Below are positions 1 to 8,186 of a DNA stretch of 14,483 nt, piece after piece; the stretch's first letter is position 1, and every line of letters starts with the position of its first letter. The position numbers and the translations under genes were made by a program. Origin of the DNA: an uncultured Christensenellaceae bacterium (GTDB lineage Bacteria > Bacillota > Clostridia > Christensenellales > UBA1242); NCBI GenBank assembly GCA_910587225.1, contig CAJULT010000014.1, positions 7,107 to 21,589 of the forward strand, written 5' to 3'. Under the pieces are notes generated by a model. That model did no database searches. It worked only from the letters and a program-made list of their open reading frames with translations, and was not told the DNA's origin.

Positions 1-2553
1 CTGCCAGCTGCTTTGGAGTTGTAATAGTTATGTTTGAAATCTTACAATAATTTCCGTCAAAATTGCCACGGAAATTATCTATTGGCAACCACTCATAGTC
101 CGCTAGGTCTATGTTCGCTCCTAGCTTCAAATATTCCCCATTGAAACTTTCCCCTTGCTGAGCGCGTTTTGTCATATATGCAAGTTGCTGCGCAGTCTTA
201 ATTATGTAAGGATCTGCTTTGCTGCCCGTTCCACTATCAAAAGCTGAGGCTGCATGGTTCGCCCAAGTGTCCTTCCATTTAATTTGAAGAGTAGCATTGC
301 TATTTCGAATGGAATAGCTGTATATTCCTGCTCCGCTTGCACTAATATCACCTTTTCCTGTTTGTAATATTATCTTGTCAAAGGTGTAGCCAAGTTTATA
401 GAACAATGACAAGTCAAAATCATAACTATCATAATACTGCCCTTCAAAAAGTGTGTAAGTTCCATTATGCCCGTCATAAGCTCCGCCATTTGTATTAAGT
501 TTTATTGTATAAGTATTGTAAGTACAATATGCGTATAGGTCAAAATTGCCAAAAGTAGTTGTATTTACCTGCGTTATCTTAGTACCCTGCCCATTAGGCT
601 GAGTATACCAACCATGGAAGGTTTTCCCGTTAGTAAATGCCGCAGGGTAATACGGCATTGCAATGATATCACCATACCTGTATGCTACAGAATCATCGTC
701 TTCATAATCATACCAAGTCACACGGAAATTTGAAAGAGCACTTGTTTCAATGCTGCTTGGTGTTAACTTCCCATTGCCTGAAGTTTTGGTAAGAACTGTC
801 TCACAATTTATGTAACTGCTTGTACCCAAATAGTTATCTATTGCATTTTCAATCTCGTTTTCGGTCGCATCATAAGTTACGCTCCATACATCTCTATTCA
901 CCCCATCTGGACGACCGGATAAGTTAAATGTGACTTTATATCCCCTTGGCACGCGAATATTTAAATCACAGTCAGGCAAAATTGGGAAAGTGGATTCTAT
1001 TGACACACCATCAGCAGCCTGAGTCCAATATTTTGCCTCCTTAGGCATAAGCGTTAGGTATGGAAGAGTACTACCTATAAATTGATTTCCATATTCATCA
1101 AAAAATCTTACGCTATACCAATTCGGTGTCCAATTGGCTGTTAATACAGCTCTTCCCTCAGTAGTCAGACTTTTAAAATATACACTGCTTGTTCCGTTCA
1201 CACACAAAGTTGAAGTGGAAGAAATGGAATCTGTTGGATTGCTAGTCGTTCCCCACTTTGCTGTCGAAGTATTTAACCCTGTCGTTACTGTATAGCCTGT
1301 AAAGGTGTAGCCCGCTCGAGTAGGCGGGGCAATTGGGTTTACATCATTAAAATATGTTCTCCCATATAACGTCACGCCTGAGCTTCCTTTGTAAATCCCA
1401 CCATTTGGGTTTATTTCAAGCTGGTATTGCTTCTCTTCCCAATTGGCAGTTAAAGTAACACTACCATTATTTGTTGTAGTAAGATTTTTAAAATAAACTG
1501 TACCTGTCGAACCATTGGCACATTTAGTTGAACTTGATGTTATTGAACTTGATGTTGAACTATTCGTTCCCCACTTAGCTGTTGAGGGACTAAGCCCACT
1601 TGTCACTGTCCAACCAGCAAATGTATATCCTGTTCTTGTTGGCGCAGCAACTGAGAAAGATGCGTCGTACTGTTGCGAGCCAATACTGCCGGGGCTATAT
1701 GTCCCACCGTTTAGTTCCATTCTTATACTGTACCAATTCACTGCCCACTCTGGTTCAATGCCCACATATCGATCGTTGCCATAGAAAGGAAGGAGGAGAT
1801 CTTGCTGTACCCTATCTCCGGGAGAAAAATAGTCATAACCCGACTCACGCGGCACTCGCCAACGCACAAAATGATAACCTGGTTTTGTAAAAGTACAGGA
1901 AGGCAGCGTGGCGGTCGTTCCGTAATAATATTTATTGGTAAAACTGCTACCGCTACCACCATTAGAAGAAAAAGTTAAACTCCCCCAATTTTTTGCAATT
2001 ACAGCAGTAGCTGTACGTTTAGTCCCACCAAGAACGAAAGTAGTGCCATGATAGTAAGCGGTGCTACTTCTCAAAAACACATTTGTATCAAAATCGTCAT
2101 CGCAGTAAGTAGTTGATGCACTGAGTGTACGCTCCGTGTTATCCAAGAATGCTCTATGAAAATGGTAATATGGTGGCACTTTAATCCAGACATATCGATC
2201 TTTTAAGGCGATATTTTTGATATACAAAGCCGAATCAGTAGCACTTGAGGTGTAATTTGTCCATTGAGTGCCATCATCCCCTGAGTTCATAGTCCAGTTT
2301 ATTCCGTATCCCGAACCATAGGAAGCCATTTTGTATCCTGTATCATCTGCGCTAGTATCGTTTTTTATCATTGTATACGCGCGAAAAGTCCCATTAGTAA
2401 GGGCGTCCGTTTCTTCTGGTGGCAGCTGCTCTTCATCCGAAAAATCGGGTGTTAAAATCCCCCCCCCGCCGGAGTGCTTGATAGAAGCAGCACTCCGGAA
2501 ATAAGTGCAAATAAACAAACAAACATTAAACTAATTTTTGTAAGCAATTTCAT
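1..2553 (-). CDS. Large secreted surface protein with InlB-type repeats, partial, frame broken at a G9 tract
   Basis: Begins with ATG at 2551-2553 and runs off the left edge; the C-terminus is missing. The first 29 residues are a textbook signal peptide: MKLLTK, a hydrophobic stretch at about 7-24, then SSTPA. Directly after it, nine Gs put the reading frame into a stop (TAA, 2452-2454) after 33 codons. From 2458 down to base 2 the other frame is open without a stop, about 818 codons. With one more G the product is at least 851 residues. The open part is rich in Thr, Ser, Asn, Gly and Tyr. Two tandem repeats of about 100 residues (about 1740-1437 and 1432-1129) carry the NGG-Y...PTR-GYTF-GWT...LTANW pattern of Listeria-Bacteroides (InlB B-type) repeats. 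The last part (about 1-240) has the PYII-TAQQLAYM...LGANIDL...F-GNFDGN pattern common in GLUG-type bacterial adhesins. Likely exported and surface-bound; no anchor is visible because the end is missing. A true pseudogene is the alternative. Confidence 0.88.
2459..2467 (-). repeat. G9 homopolymer tract (C9 on plus strand), candidate phase-variation switch
   Basis: Nine consecutive Cs on the plus strand, read as G on the coding strand, in an otherwise AT-rich region. The tract sits at codons 29-32 of the surface-protein gene, exactly between signal peptide and mature protein. Nine Gs give a stop within two codons of the tract. Ten or seven Gs join the signal peptide to the long open frame. Tracts of this kind change length by slipped-strand mispairing in known contingency genes. 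Confidence 0.8.
2469..2498. repeat. Perfect 10-bp inverted repeat next to the G9 tract
   Basis: CCGGAGTGCT at 2469-2478 and its exact complement AGCACTCCGG at 2489-2498, separated by 10 bases. It lies within the signal-peptide codons and ends one base from the C9/G9 tract. In the mRNA it would form a GC-rich hairpin just before the G run. A U tract does not follow, so it is not an ordinary terminator. Confidence 0.7.
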
Positions 2554-2564
2554 AATCTATTTAT

Positions 2565-2592
2565 AGTATAACCTTTTTTATTCTAATCTCAA
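2565..2592 (-). promoter_or_regulatory. Candidate promoter of the surface-protein gene
   Basis: TTGAGA (2592-2587), a 16-base spacer, then TATACT (2570-2565) on the minus strand. The expected start of transcription would be near 2558, leaving a leader of only about five bases. No ribosome site lies at normal distance from the ATG; the only AAGG is about 18 bases upstream, inside the promoter spacer. Confidence 0.4.
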
Positions 2593-2635
2593 AATGTTTA
2601 AAATAACTATTCCACGCCAATTCAGAGTAAAACAC

Positions 2636-2656
2636 AAAAAAACGGGCTTTGCCCGT
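2636..2656 (-). terminator. Rho-independent terminator after the 306-residue gene
   Basis: Stem ACGGGC (2656-2651 on the minus strand) with GCCCGT (2647-2642), three-base loop AAA, followed by a run of Ts down to 2636. It lies 50 bases beyond the stop at 2706. It separates that gene from the surface-protein promoter. Confidence 0.85.
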
Positions 2657-2705
2657 CTTAAATTTATTATTTTTTCATTTATAAATTGTTTAGTTGCCGC
2701 CCGCG

Positions 2706-3626
2706 TTATTCCACAATCGCTTTGATACTTTCCCCGCTCTCTGCGTCTTGATAGGTTAGCCAATACCCAAAGCCTTCCCTCTTATTAACATCAAGTGGAA
2801 ACCAAACTGGGTAGCCAGCAAGCTGCTTTGGAGGTTCTTTTTGATACACACCCGGCACACCATAACAAATAAATTTTATTTTGTTTTCTTCATAGATAAG
2901 CCCTAAAACATAATAATCTCCGCCGCGCTCAAACTCCACCTTAACCCACTTTGATGAAGGTATCATTTTTTGAAGATATTCTTCTGTTTGGTTGTTTTGA
3001 AATAATGCGTCAACCTGTCCTTTAATTTCCTCATAAAAAGTTTTAGCTACTTCTACTTCGTCATTGTTACTTATAACATTTTCGTTTGCAACTACATTAG
3101 ATAAGGTTTCAGTTTGGTGATTGGCTAAATAATACTCACGATATTTGCATTTAGCGCAGCTATTTTTTTCAAACTCATCTTCGATAGCATTATCAATTTC
3201 TTTTTGAAGCTGAGCATCGTATTCAATCCCAGCGTTATCTAACACCTGCCGAGCTTCCTCCGCATTAGTTTTTCCACTAAGCGCTTCAATTACTGCACCA
3301 TACACAGTTTCATCACCACCGCCTTCACTGTTACCATATAGCAAAGGTTCACACTGCCCGCCCTTAAAGTTAACCACCGCACATGAAAAAGTTGCAGGCA
3401 GGTCGCATGATAAAGCTTTAAAGGTATAACACATACCTCCCTCTCTAGTAAGCCCTGCTTTGACTACGTTACCGCCATGGTAAAGTCCTAGGCTAATAAT
3501 ACCTGATGGCTCTTCACTAAAATTATATAACCTCATCTTTCCAGAAAGCGAACCGCTTTCTCCTTCCAAGGTAAGTACCGCTTTTTTAGTATCTTGACCT
3601 GATAAAACTATTGTCTTTTTTGACAT
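2706..3626 (-). CDS. Conserved-looking hypothetical protein, 306 residues
   Basis: I do not recognise the family. The start is well supported: AAAAGGAGAATAT stands just before the ATG. The N-terminal part (about 1-105) is rich in short beta-strand-like segments and glycines (LGLYHGGNVVKAGLT, then CAVVNFKGG, then LLYGNSEGGG) and looks like a compact beta domain. A helical, acidic middle part (about 106-200) contains one CxxC pair (Cys157, Cys160), insufficient alone to claim zinc binding. The C-terminal part (about 215-306) again alternates aromatic beta-like segments with charged turns. There is no signal peptide or membrane segment, so it is probably cytoplasmic. It stands alone between two terminators. 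A weak promoter may use TATACT at 3657-3652; I see no good -35 for it. Confidence 0.82.
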   Translation of the reverse strand: MSKKTIVLSGQDTKKAVLTLEGESGSLSGKMRLYNFSEEPSGIISLGLYHGGNVVKAGLTREGGMCYTFKALSCDLPATFSCAVVNFKGGQCEPLLYGNSEGGGDETVYGAVIEALSGKTNAEEARQVLDNAGIEYDAQLQKEIDNAIEDEFEKNSCAKCKYREYYLANHQTETLSNVVANENVISNNDEVEVAKTFYEEIKGQVDALFQNNQTEEYLQKMIPSSKWVKVEFERGGDYYVLGLIYEENKIKFICYGVPGVYQKEPPKQLAGYPVWFPLDVNKREGFGYWLTYQDAESGESIKAIVE

Positions 3627-3732
3627 ATATTCTCCTTTTGCCTTATAATAAAGTATACTAATCCAAATTCTTATTTGACCGCGAAAAATATAAAAAAGCG
3701 TGTCAAAACAAGGCTATTTTTGCCAAACAACA

Positions 3733-3760
3733 AAAAAACGCAAAAATTTTTGCGTTTTTT
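3733..3760. terminator. Perfect AT-flanked palindrome, probably a bidirectional terminator
   Basis: Two 14-base arms, AAAAAACGCAAAAA (3733-3746) and TTTTTGCGTTTTTT (3747-3760), are exact complements with no spacer. Each strand shows a stem followed by a T run. It is the second terminator-like structure after transketolase, 43 bases beyond that stop codon. Confidence 0.55.
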
Positions 3761-3777
3761 ATTAAAACAACTCAAAC

Positions 3778-3799
3778 AAAAAAAGCGGAATAGTCCGCT
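3778..3799 (-). terminator. Rho-independent terminator of the transketolase operon
   Basis: Stem AGCGGA (3799-3794 on the minus strand) with TCCGCT (3789-3784), four-base loop, followed by Ts down to 3778. It begins four bases beyond the transketolase stop at 3803-3805. Confidence 0.85.
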
Positions 3800-3802
3800 C
3801 TT

Positions 3803-5755
3803 TTATAACGATTTTAAAATCTTTTTCGCAATTTCTTTAACGTTAAAGCCTGCTTTTTGGTAAACGATTTCGCCATCACCACTTTTCCCGTAATCATTGA
3901 CACCTACAAATATTCCATCATCACCTAGGTAGCGATACCAAACATTGTCATTTGACGCCTCAATAGCTACTCTAACTTTCGCATTCTTTTGAAGTACTTT
4001 GGCTTTATAAGAAGGTGCTTGTTTTTCAAATAATTCAATGCACGGCATAGAAACCACGCTTACCTTATGACCTTTAAGTTCTGCTGCCACTTCCAAAGCA
4101 AGTGCAACTTCACTACCGCTAGCGTAAATTACTACATCAGCATCTGCTGCTGATTTTATAATATAGCCACCATTAATCGCATCTTTATATGAAGCATTTT
4201 CACAGACCTTCATCTCTTGACGAGCAAGACAGATTGCCATAGGCTCTCTTCTATTGTTAGCGACATGATAAGCTGCGAGAAGCTCTCTCGCGTCACAAGG
4301 TCTAAACACATTAAGACCTATAATAGAGCGGAGTTGTCCAAGCTGCTCAACTGGTTGATGAGTCGGACCATCTTTTCCCACAAGCAAGCTGTCATGGGTA
4401 AAGACATAGATAACCGAAAGTTTCATCATAGCTGCCATGCGAATTGCTGGAAGCATAAAGTTTGAAAAAGCAAGATAAGTGCCGCATACAGGAATGTAGT
4501 CCTCATACAAAGCAATTCCATTGCATATTGCCGCCATAGCATGTTCACGAACGCCAAAATGAATATTTCTTCCCCGTTTATTCCCCGCAAGGAAATTTCC
4601 GCCATTTTCGATTGCAAATTTAGTACCTGTAGATACATCGGCAGTTCCGCCAACAATTTGAGGAAGTTTATCTGCAAATTCATCAAAGATAAGCTTGTTC
4701 ATATCTCTTCCGCTAAGCCCATCCCACTTAGAAGCATTTTTTTCAAACTTTTCAACTGAAAAATGCTTACGGTCAAAGAACTGTAAAAACTGTCTATAAA
4801 GTTCGGGATTGCTGTTACTATATACTGCAAGTTCTTGATTCCAAGTTTCGTGACTTAGCCTACCGCGTCTTGCAGACGCCATGCACCAATCGCGAACATC
4901 GTTCGGCACATAGAAAGCTTCATGAACACCTAACTTTTCATTAAAGACTTTTATCTGCTCACTTGTAAGTGGAGATCTGTGAATGGCAGAAGTCCCCTCT
5001 TTTTCAGTCCCGATACCGATTGTCGTTTTGAAAATTACAAGTACTGGGCCATTTGCGCGTTTTGCTTTGCCGATAGCATTTGAGCAAGCTTTATAGTCAT
5101 TTCCTTTTTTGACAGTAATAACTTTCCACCCCATAGCTTTAAATTTAGCGGCTACATTTTCTCGGTTTGAAAGATTAAGATTTCCGTCAACTGTTACATC
5201 GTTATTGTCATAAAGTAAGATGAGTTTTTTAAGGTTAAGGCTGCCTGCCAAACTGCAAGCTTCCATTGCAACACCTTCCTGCATACAACCGTCGCCAGCT
5301 AAGCAGTAGGTATAATTGTTTATAATTGGAAAACCAACCGAATTAAATCTTTCAGCCATCATATTTTGAGCTATCGCCATGCCAACCGCATTAGCAATGC
5401 CTTGCCCCAAAAGTCCGGTTGTAGCCTCAACTCCGTCTGTTACTCCTTGCTCAGGAAGCCCCGGGGTTTTTGAACCAAACTGACGAAGTTCCTTTAAGTC
5501 TTGAAGGCTAACTTCAAAACCGAACAAAGAAAGCATGGTATAGTATAGCGGAGCCATATGCCCAGCCGACAAAACAAAACGATCACGATTTAAAAAATCG
5601 GTGTCTGAAATATCGAAATTATAATGATCTTTAAAAAGCGCAAGCATGATAGATGATGCACCGATTGACGAACCTGTATGCCCGCTTCCCGCAGCTGAAA
5701 TGGTTTGAGCAGTGATAGATTTTACATAATTTAAAGTTTTTTGAGCTATATTCAT
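3803..5755 (-). CDS. tkt: Transketolase
   Basis: Thiamine-diphosphate enzyme of the non-oxidative pentose phosphate pathway that moves two-carbon units between sugar phosphates in the cytoplasm. At 650 residues it has the full usual length in one chain, unlike the split transketolases of some bacteria. Visible landmarks: GHTGSS near 25-30, LSAGH with His66, the cofactor motif starting GDG (154-156) and ending NN (184-185), His259, the FGVREHAM segment with the catalytic Glu404, and DGPTHQP at 462-468. Several normally fixed residues differ: GHPG is GHTG, TTGPLGQG is TTGLLGQG, and the usual GGSADLAPSN is GGTADVSTGT, so this is a divergent member. The start is fixed by TTAGGAGAATAAT before the ATG. 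It lies one base after the stop of the small upstream gene, so the two are probably co-translated. Confidence 0.96.
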   Translation of the reverse strand: MNIAQKTLNYVKSITAQTISAAGSGHTGSSIGASSIMLALFKDHYNFDISDTDFLNRDRFVLSAGHMAPLYYTMLSLFGFEVSLQDLKELRQFGSKTPGLPEQGVTDGVEATTGLLGQGIANAVGMAIAQNMMAERFNSVGFPIINNYTYCLAGDGCMQEGVAMEACSLAGSLNLKKLILLYDNNDVTVDGNLNLSNRENVAAKFKAMGWKVITVKKGNDYKACSNAIGKAKRANGPVLVIFKTTIGIGTEKEGTSAIHRSPLTSEQIKVFNEKLGVHEAFYVPNDVRDWCMASARRGRLSHETWNQELAVYSNSNPELYRQFLQFFDRKHFSVEKFEKNASKWDGLSGRDMNKLIFDEFADKLPQIVGGTADVSTGTKFAIENGGNFLAGNKRGRNIHFGVREHAMAAICNGIALYEDYIPVCGTYLAFSNFMLPAIRMAAMMKLSVIYVFTHDSLLVGKDGPTHQPVEQLGQLRSIIGLNVFRPCDARELLAAYHVANNRREPMAICLARQEMKVCENASYKDAINGGYIIKSAADADVVIYASGSEVALALEVAAELKGHKVSVVSMPCIELFEKQAPSYKAKVLQKNAKVRVAIEASNDNVWYRYLGDDGIFVGVNDYGKSGDGEIVYQKAGFNVKEIAKKILKSL

Positions 5756-5756
5756 A

Positions 5757-6170
5757 TTATTCTCCTAACTTTTGTTTTATTTTCATTACAGCATCACTAA
5801 TGTCACGACAGTTGATAAACTCGCATTCCTCGCAAAGAAATTTATCTCGCGTCTTAAAAAGTATATCCTCTTCCTTCCCTTCACATCTAAGGTAAATTGG
5901 TTTAAAAAAGTTTTTATTGTGTTTGAAGATATCATAGGTTAGAACGATAATCCCCTGCTCTTTCGCGAGGCGACTTAGGCATGTCCGTTCTCTACGCCTT
6001 AGATAACTAACTCCAACTTCACTTGTAATAACCTTACTTTTAGCTAAATCATCTGCAAGAGCTCGTTTTGCAACTATTATATTTGCGCCAATAGAAGCGC
6101 CCAGCTCCTTAGCGGCGGCTTGACAAAACTCATCATCTAGGCTAATTAAAGATATGCTTGTCCTAATCAT
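5757..6170 (-). CDS. Small shikimate-kinase-like protein lacking the P-loop
   Basis: Encodes 137 residues from the ATG at 6168-6170. A longer version from a TTG at 6186-6188 is possible, but neither start has a clear ribosome site. The order of segments resembles shikimate kinase: an N-terminal strand and helix, a YLRRRERTCLSRLAKEQG segment like the usual FRxxE...L segment, then IIVLTYDIF where kinases have the GGG motif, a helix, and IYLRC like the late VVYL strand. The Walker A motif (GxxGxGKT) that should follow the first strand is absent; the sequence there is SLISLDDEFCQAAAK. Four cysteines in the last third (C94, C111, C114, C119) include a CEEC pair. I infer a degenerate nucleotide-kinase-like protein without ATP-binding activity, perhaps a regulatory or structural partner. 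It could also be an unrelated family. Its stop lies one base before transketolase. Confidence 0.7.
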   Translation of the reverse strand: MIRTSISLISLDDEFCQAAAKELGASIGANIIVAKRALADDLAKSKVITSEVGVSYLRRRERTCLSRLAKEQGIIVLTYDIFKHNKNFFKPIYLRCEGKEEDILFKTRDKFLCEECEFINCRDISDAVMKIKQKLGE

Positions 6171-6211
6171 ATTATTATGATAACACAAATTTTTTAACTT
6201 AACAAATTATA

Positions 6212-7309
6212 TTACGCATTTTTATCTTTCTTTTTTACTTTTGCGGGTATCCCCCAAACAATTAGCACTCCGACCGTAGCTCCGACAAACAAAAATGGAA
6301 CGTCAATAATAAACCCAGTTTCATGGTCCGCAATAACAATTTTACTTTCACTATCTACGCTTATTGCGATTGAGCCAAGAAGACCAGTTTGCAGGATGCC
6401 CGCATTTACAGCGTTTAGCCTATCAACAACCTCTTCATTAGGAAAGCTCCACCTGTTCTCAATCGGCGCACTGATAATCGCATAGCTTGGTGACACCGCA
6501 GCTAAAAACTTAGCTGAAGAAGAGGACTTTGAACCATGATGTGCAACCTTCAAAACATCAGCTTGTAAGTTTATATCACCTTTATTATGCAGTGCAAGTA
6601 CTTCATCTTCGGCGACCGTTTCGCCATCACCTGTCAAAAGAAATTTGCGGCTGTTGTAGGTAACCATAATCATAGGGCTATAATCATTGTTGTTTGAATA
6701 ATCATTTAACGCTGGTGACAAAAATTTCACCTCAAAATTGTCATCGTAAAACTTTATGTCTTTCTTGTTATAATGAATTTCACAACCCTGCTCATTGTAT
6801 GCCGCCATGATAACATTGTCATAAGTGGCAGTATCCGAACTTTTATACCCGTTCGGATTTGGAAGAAATTCAACTTCACTTTTCGAAAGTACTTTGGGGC
6901 GATATAAATTCTTTACTACGAAGTTTTCAAATATAGCTGCGCCTTTTCCTACATGATCAGCATCTTGATGAGTGAGTACAAAATAATCAAGGCTTTTAAT
7001 GCCTTCATAATTAAAAAGTTCATCTAAATAATCGACAACGGTATTTGATTTAACGTTCGGTCCACAATCAACAAGCATTGTCTTACCATCTGGCAAACGC
7101 ATAAAAATTGAATCGCCAAGCCCAACATCTATGAAGTGAATTTCAAATGGAAGTTCTTTGAAACTATTAAAAGCAATCGCTGGTTTAAAATAATTAACTC
7201 CGCCACATAAAAAGAATAACAAAAACATGACTGCAAGTATGACAATGGTTAGTCCCGCCCGCAGACCAAAATAGTATTTCGGTTTATTTTTATTTTTCTT
7301 TTGTGCCAT
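6212..7309 (-). CDS. Membrane-anchored ComEC/Rec2-type metallo-beta-lactamase-fold hydrolase
   Basis: 365 residues. A basic N-terminus is followed by a membrane segment at about 15-36, then a metal-dependent hydrolase domain facing outward (about 55-330), and a second hydrophobic segment at about 335-353 before a basic tail. The metal-binding HxxxDH motif is THQDADH at 113-119. TGDGE (226-230) and AHHGS (256-260) are the other landmarks of the ComEC-type branch. The competence-type multi-membrane channel of full ComEC is missing, so this is the stand-alone form. Members are thought to act on nucleic acids or phosphoesters outside the membrane; the substrate here cannot be read. It follows the patatin gene by eight bases. 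An AGGATAG within the end of that gene may be its ribosome site, at a long distance. Confidence 0.9.
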   Translation of the reverse strand: MAQKKNKNKPKYYFGLRAGLTIVILAVMFLLFFLCGGVNYFKPAIAFNSFKELPFEIHFIDVGLGDSIFMRLPDGKTMLVDCGPNVKSNTVVDYLDELFNYEGIKSLDYFVLTHQDADHVGKGAAIFENFVVKNLYRPKVLSKSEVEFLPNPNGYKSSDTATYDNVIMAAYNEQGCEIHYNKKDIKFYDDNFEVKFLSPALNDYSNNNDYSPMIMVTYNSRKFLLTGDGETVAEDEVLALHNKGDINLQADVLKVAHHGSKSSSSAKFLAAVSPSYAIISAPIENRWSFPNEEVVDRLNAVNAGILQTGLLGSIAISVDSESKIVIADHETGFIIDVPFLFVGATVGVLIVWGIPAKVKKKDKNA

Positions 7310-7317
7310 ATTAATAT

Positions 7318-8160
7318 CTATCCTATGATTTTCAAATCACTAGGTATGTTTCTTGTTCTTTTTTTGCGTTTTTTCTTGAATAACGCTATAATCTGAGGCA
7401 TAACGTCAATTGCCGCTTTGTAGCCCTCATCAATCATATCTTCCATTCCGTCAACTTTGGTAGACTTAAACCGCTTAGTTTCAGGCGCTACCATAACATC
7501 GGCATTCATGTACCCCCTGACCGCATTACTTTTCATAAGAATACGAATCGAACACATGACAACATCAAATAACTTAGATGAGTCTGTACCATAAAGGCGA
7601 GATTTGTTAACATCAACCGCCACCACATAATCACATCCAAAAAGAAATGGAATGTCAGCAGGAATAGTATTTTGAAGTCCGCCATCACAAAGGAGCATCC
7701 CCTCAAAATCTACCGGCTGAAAAACAGCGGGAACGCAGCAACTTCCGCATATCGCCTTGGCAAGATTACCTTTACGCAACACCACCTCTTTAGTAGATGT
7801 AATATCTACTGCCACTGCGGCAAATGGGGTTGGTAAATCTTGAATATCAATATCACCCAAATTAGTTCTTATAATATTTGCAAGCCCATCAGTCTTTGAT
7901 GGTGAAAAAGGAATTACCCCCGTTTTAATGTCCTTCATCTTTACAGATTTTGCTAGTTCATACATTTGATGATAATTGTAGCCAGCCGCATAAAAAGCGC
8001 CAATTAAACTACCCGCGCTAGTACCTGCAACAAAATCAAACTTGATACCAAACTCTTCGAAAGCCTTGATAACTCCGATATGGCTAAGCCCTCTTGCTCC
8101 ACCACCCCCGAAAGCTATGCCGATTTTAACTTTGCGATTGTTTTTAAGATAATCGAACAT
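7318..8160 (-). CDS. Patatin-like phospholipase, RssA/YlbK type
   Basis: 280 residues; a lipid acyl hydrolase using a Ser-Asp dyad. All landmarks are present: oxyanion loop GGGGARG at 18-24, nucleophile motif GTSAG with Ser48, and DGG with catalytic Asp159. There is no signal peptide, so it should act inside the cell, probably at the membrane surface; the substrate is unknown. The C-terminal end is very basic (KKKRKKRTR near 263-271), which may help membrane binding. The start is fixed by AATAGGAGAATAAA before the ATG. It is the first gene of the four-gene run ending with transketolase and has its own promoter signal just upstream. Confidence 0.93.
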   Translation of the reverse strand: MFDYLKNNRKVKIGIAFGGGGARGLSHIGVIKAFEEFGIKFDFVAGTSAGSLIGAFYAAGYNYHQMYELAKSVKMKDIKTGVIPFSPSKTDGLANIIRTNLGDIDIQDLPTPFAAVAVDITSTKEVVLRKGNLAKAICGSCCVPAVFQPVDFEGMLLCDGGLQNTIPADIPFLFGCDYVVAVDVNKSRLYGTDSSKLFDVVMCSIRILMKSNAVRGYMNADVMVAPETKRFKSTKVDGMEDMIDEGYKAAIDVMPQIIALFKKKRKKRTRNIPSDLKIIG

Positions 8161-8177
8161 TTTATTCTCCTATTAAC

Positions 8178-8186
8178 ATTATATCA
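8178..8186 (-). promoter_or_regulatory. Extended -10 promoter of the patatin operon
   Basis: TGATATAAT on the minus strand is a consensus extended -10 (TGn-TATAAT), 18 bases before the ATG of the patatin gene. No good -35 is seen 17 bases further up, as is common for extended -10 promoters. The TSS would fall within about 11 bases of the start codon, overlapping the ribosome site region, so the exact start is uncertain. Confidence 0.55.

Noticed and set aside
1129..1740. CRISPR or other nucleotide repeat array
   Set aside because: The repetition is at protein level (two InlB-type domains of about 100 residues), without short identical repeats and spacers.
1515..1962. Open frames on both strands at 1515-1890 (+) and 1738-1962 (-)
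   Set aside because: They lie inside the long surface-protein frame, lack ribosome sites, and their translations are low-complexity shadows of it.
4217..4759. Short open frames on both strands within transketolase
   Set aside because: The enzyme's own frame is intact and conserved here; the others have no ribosome site.
6171..6188. TTG start at 6186-6188 for the kinase-like protein
   Set aside because: The six added residues (starting MCYHNN) have no ribosome site; ATG at 6168-6170 is the simpler start, though not strongly supported.
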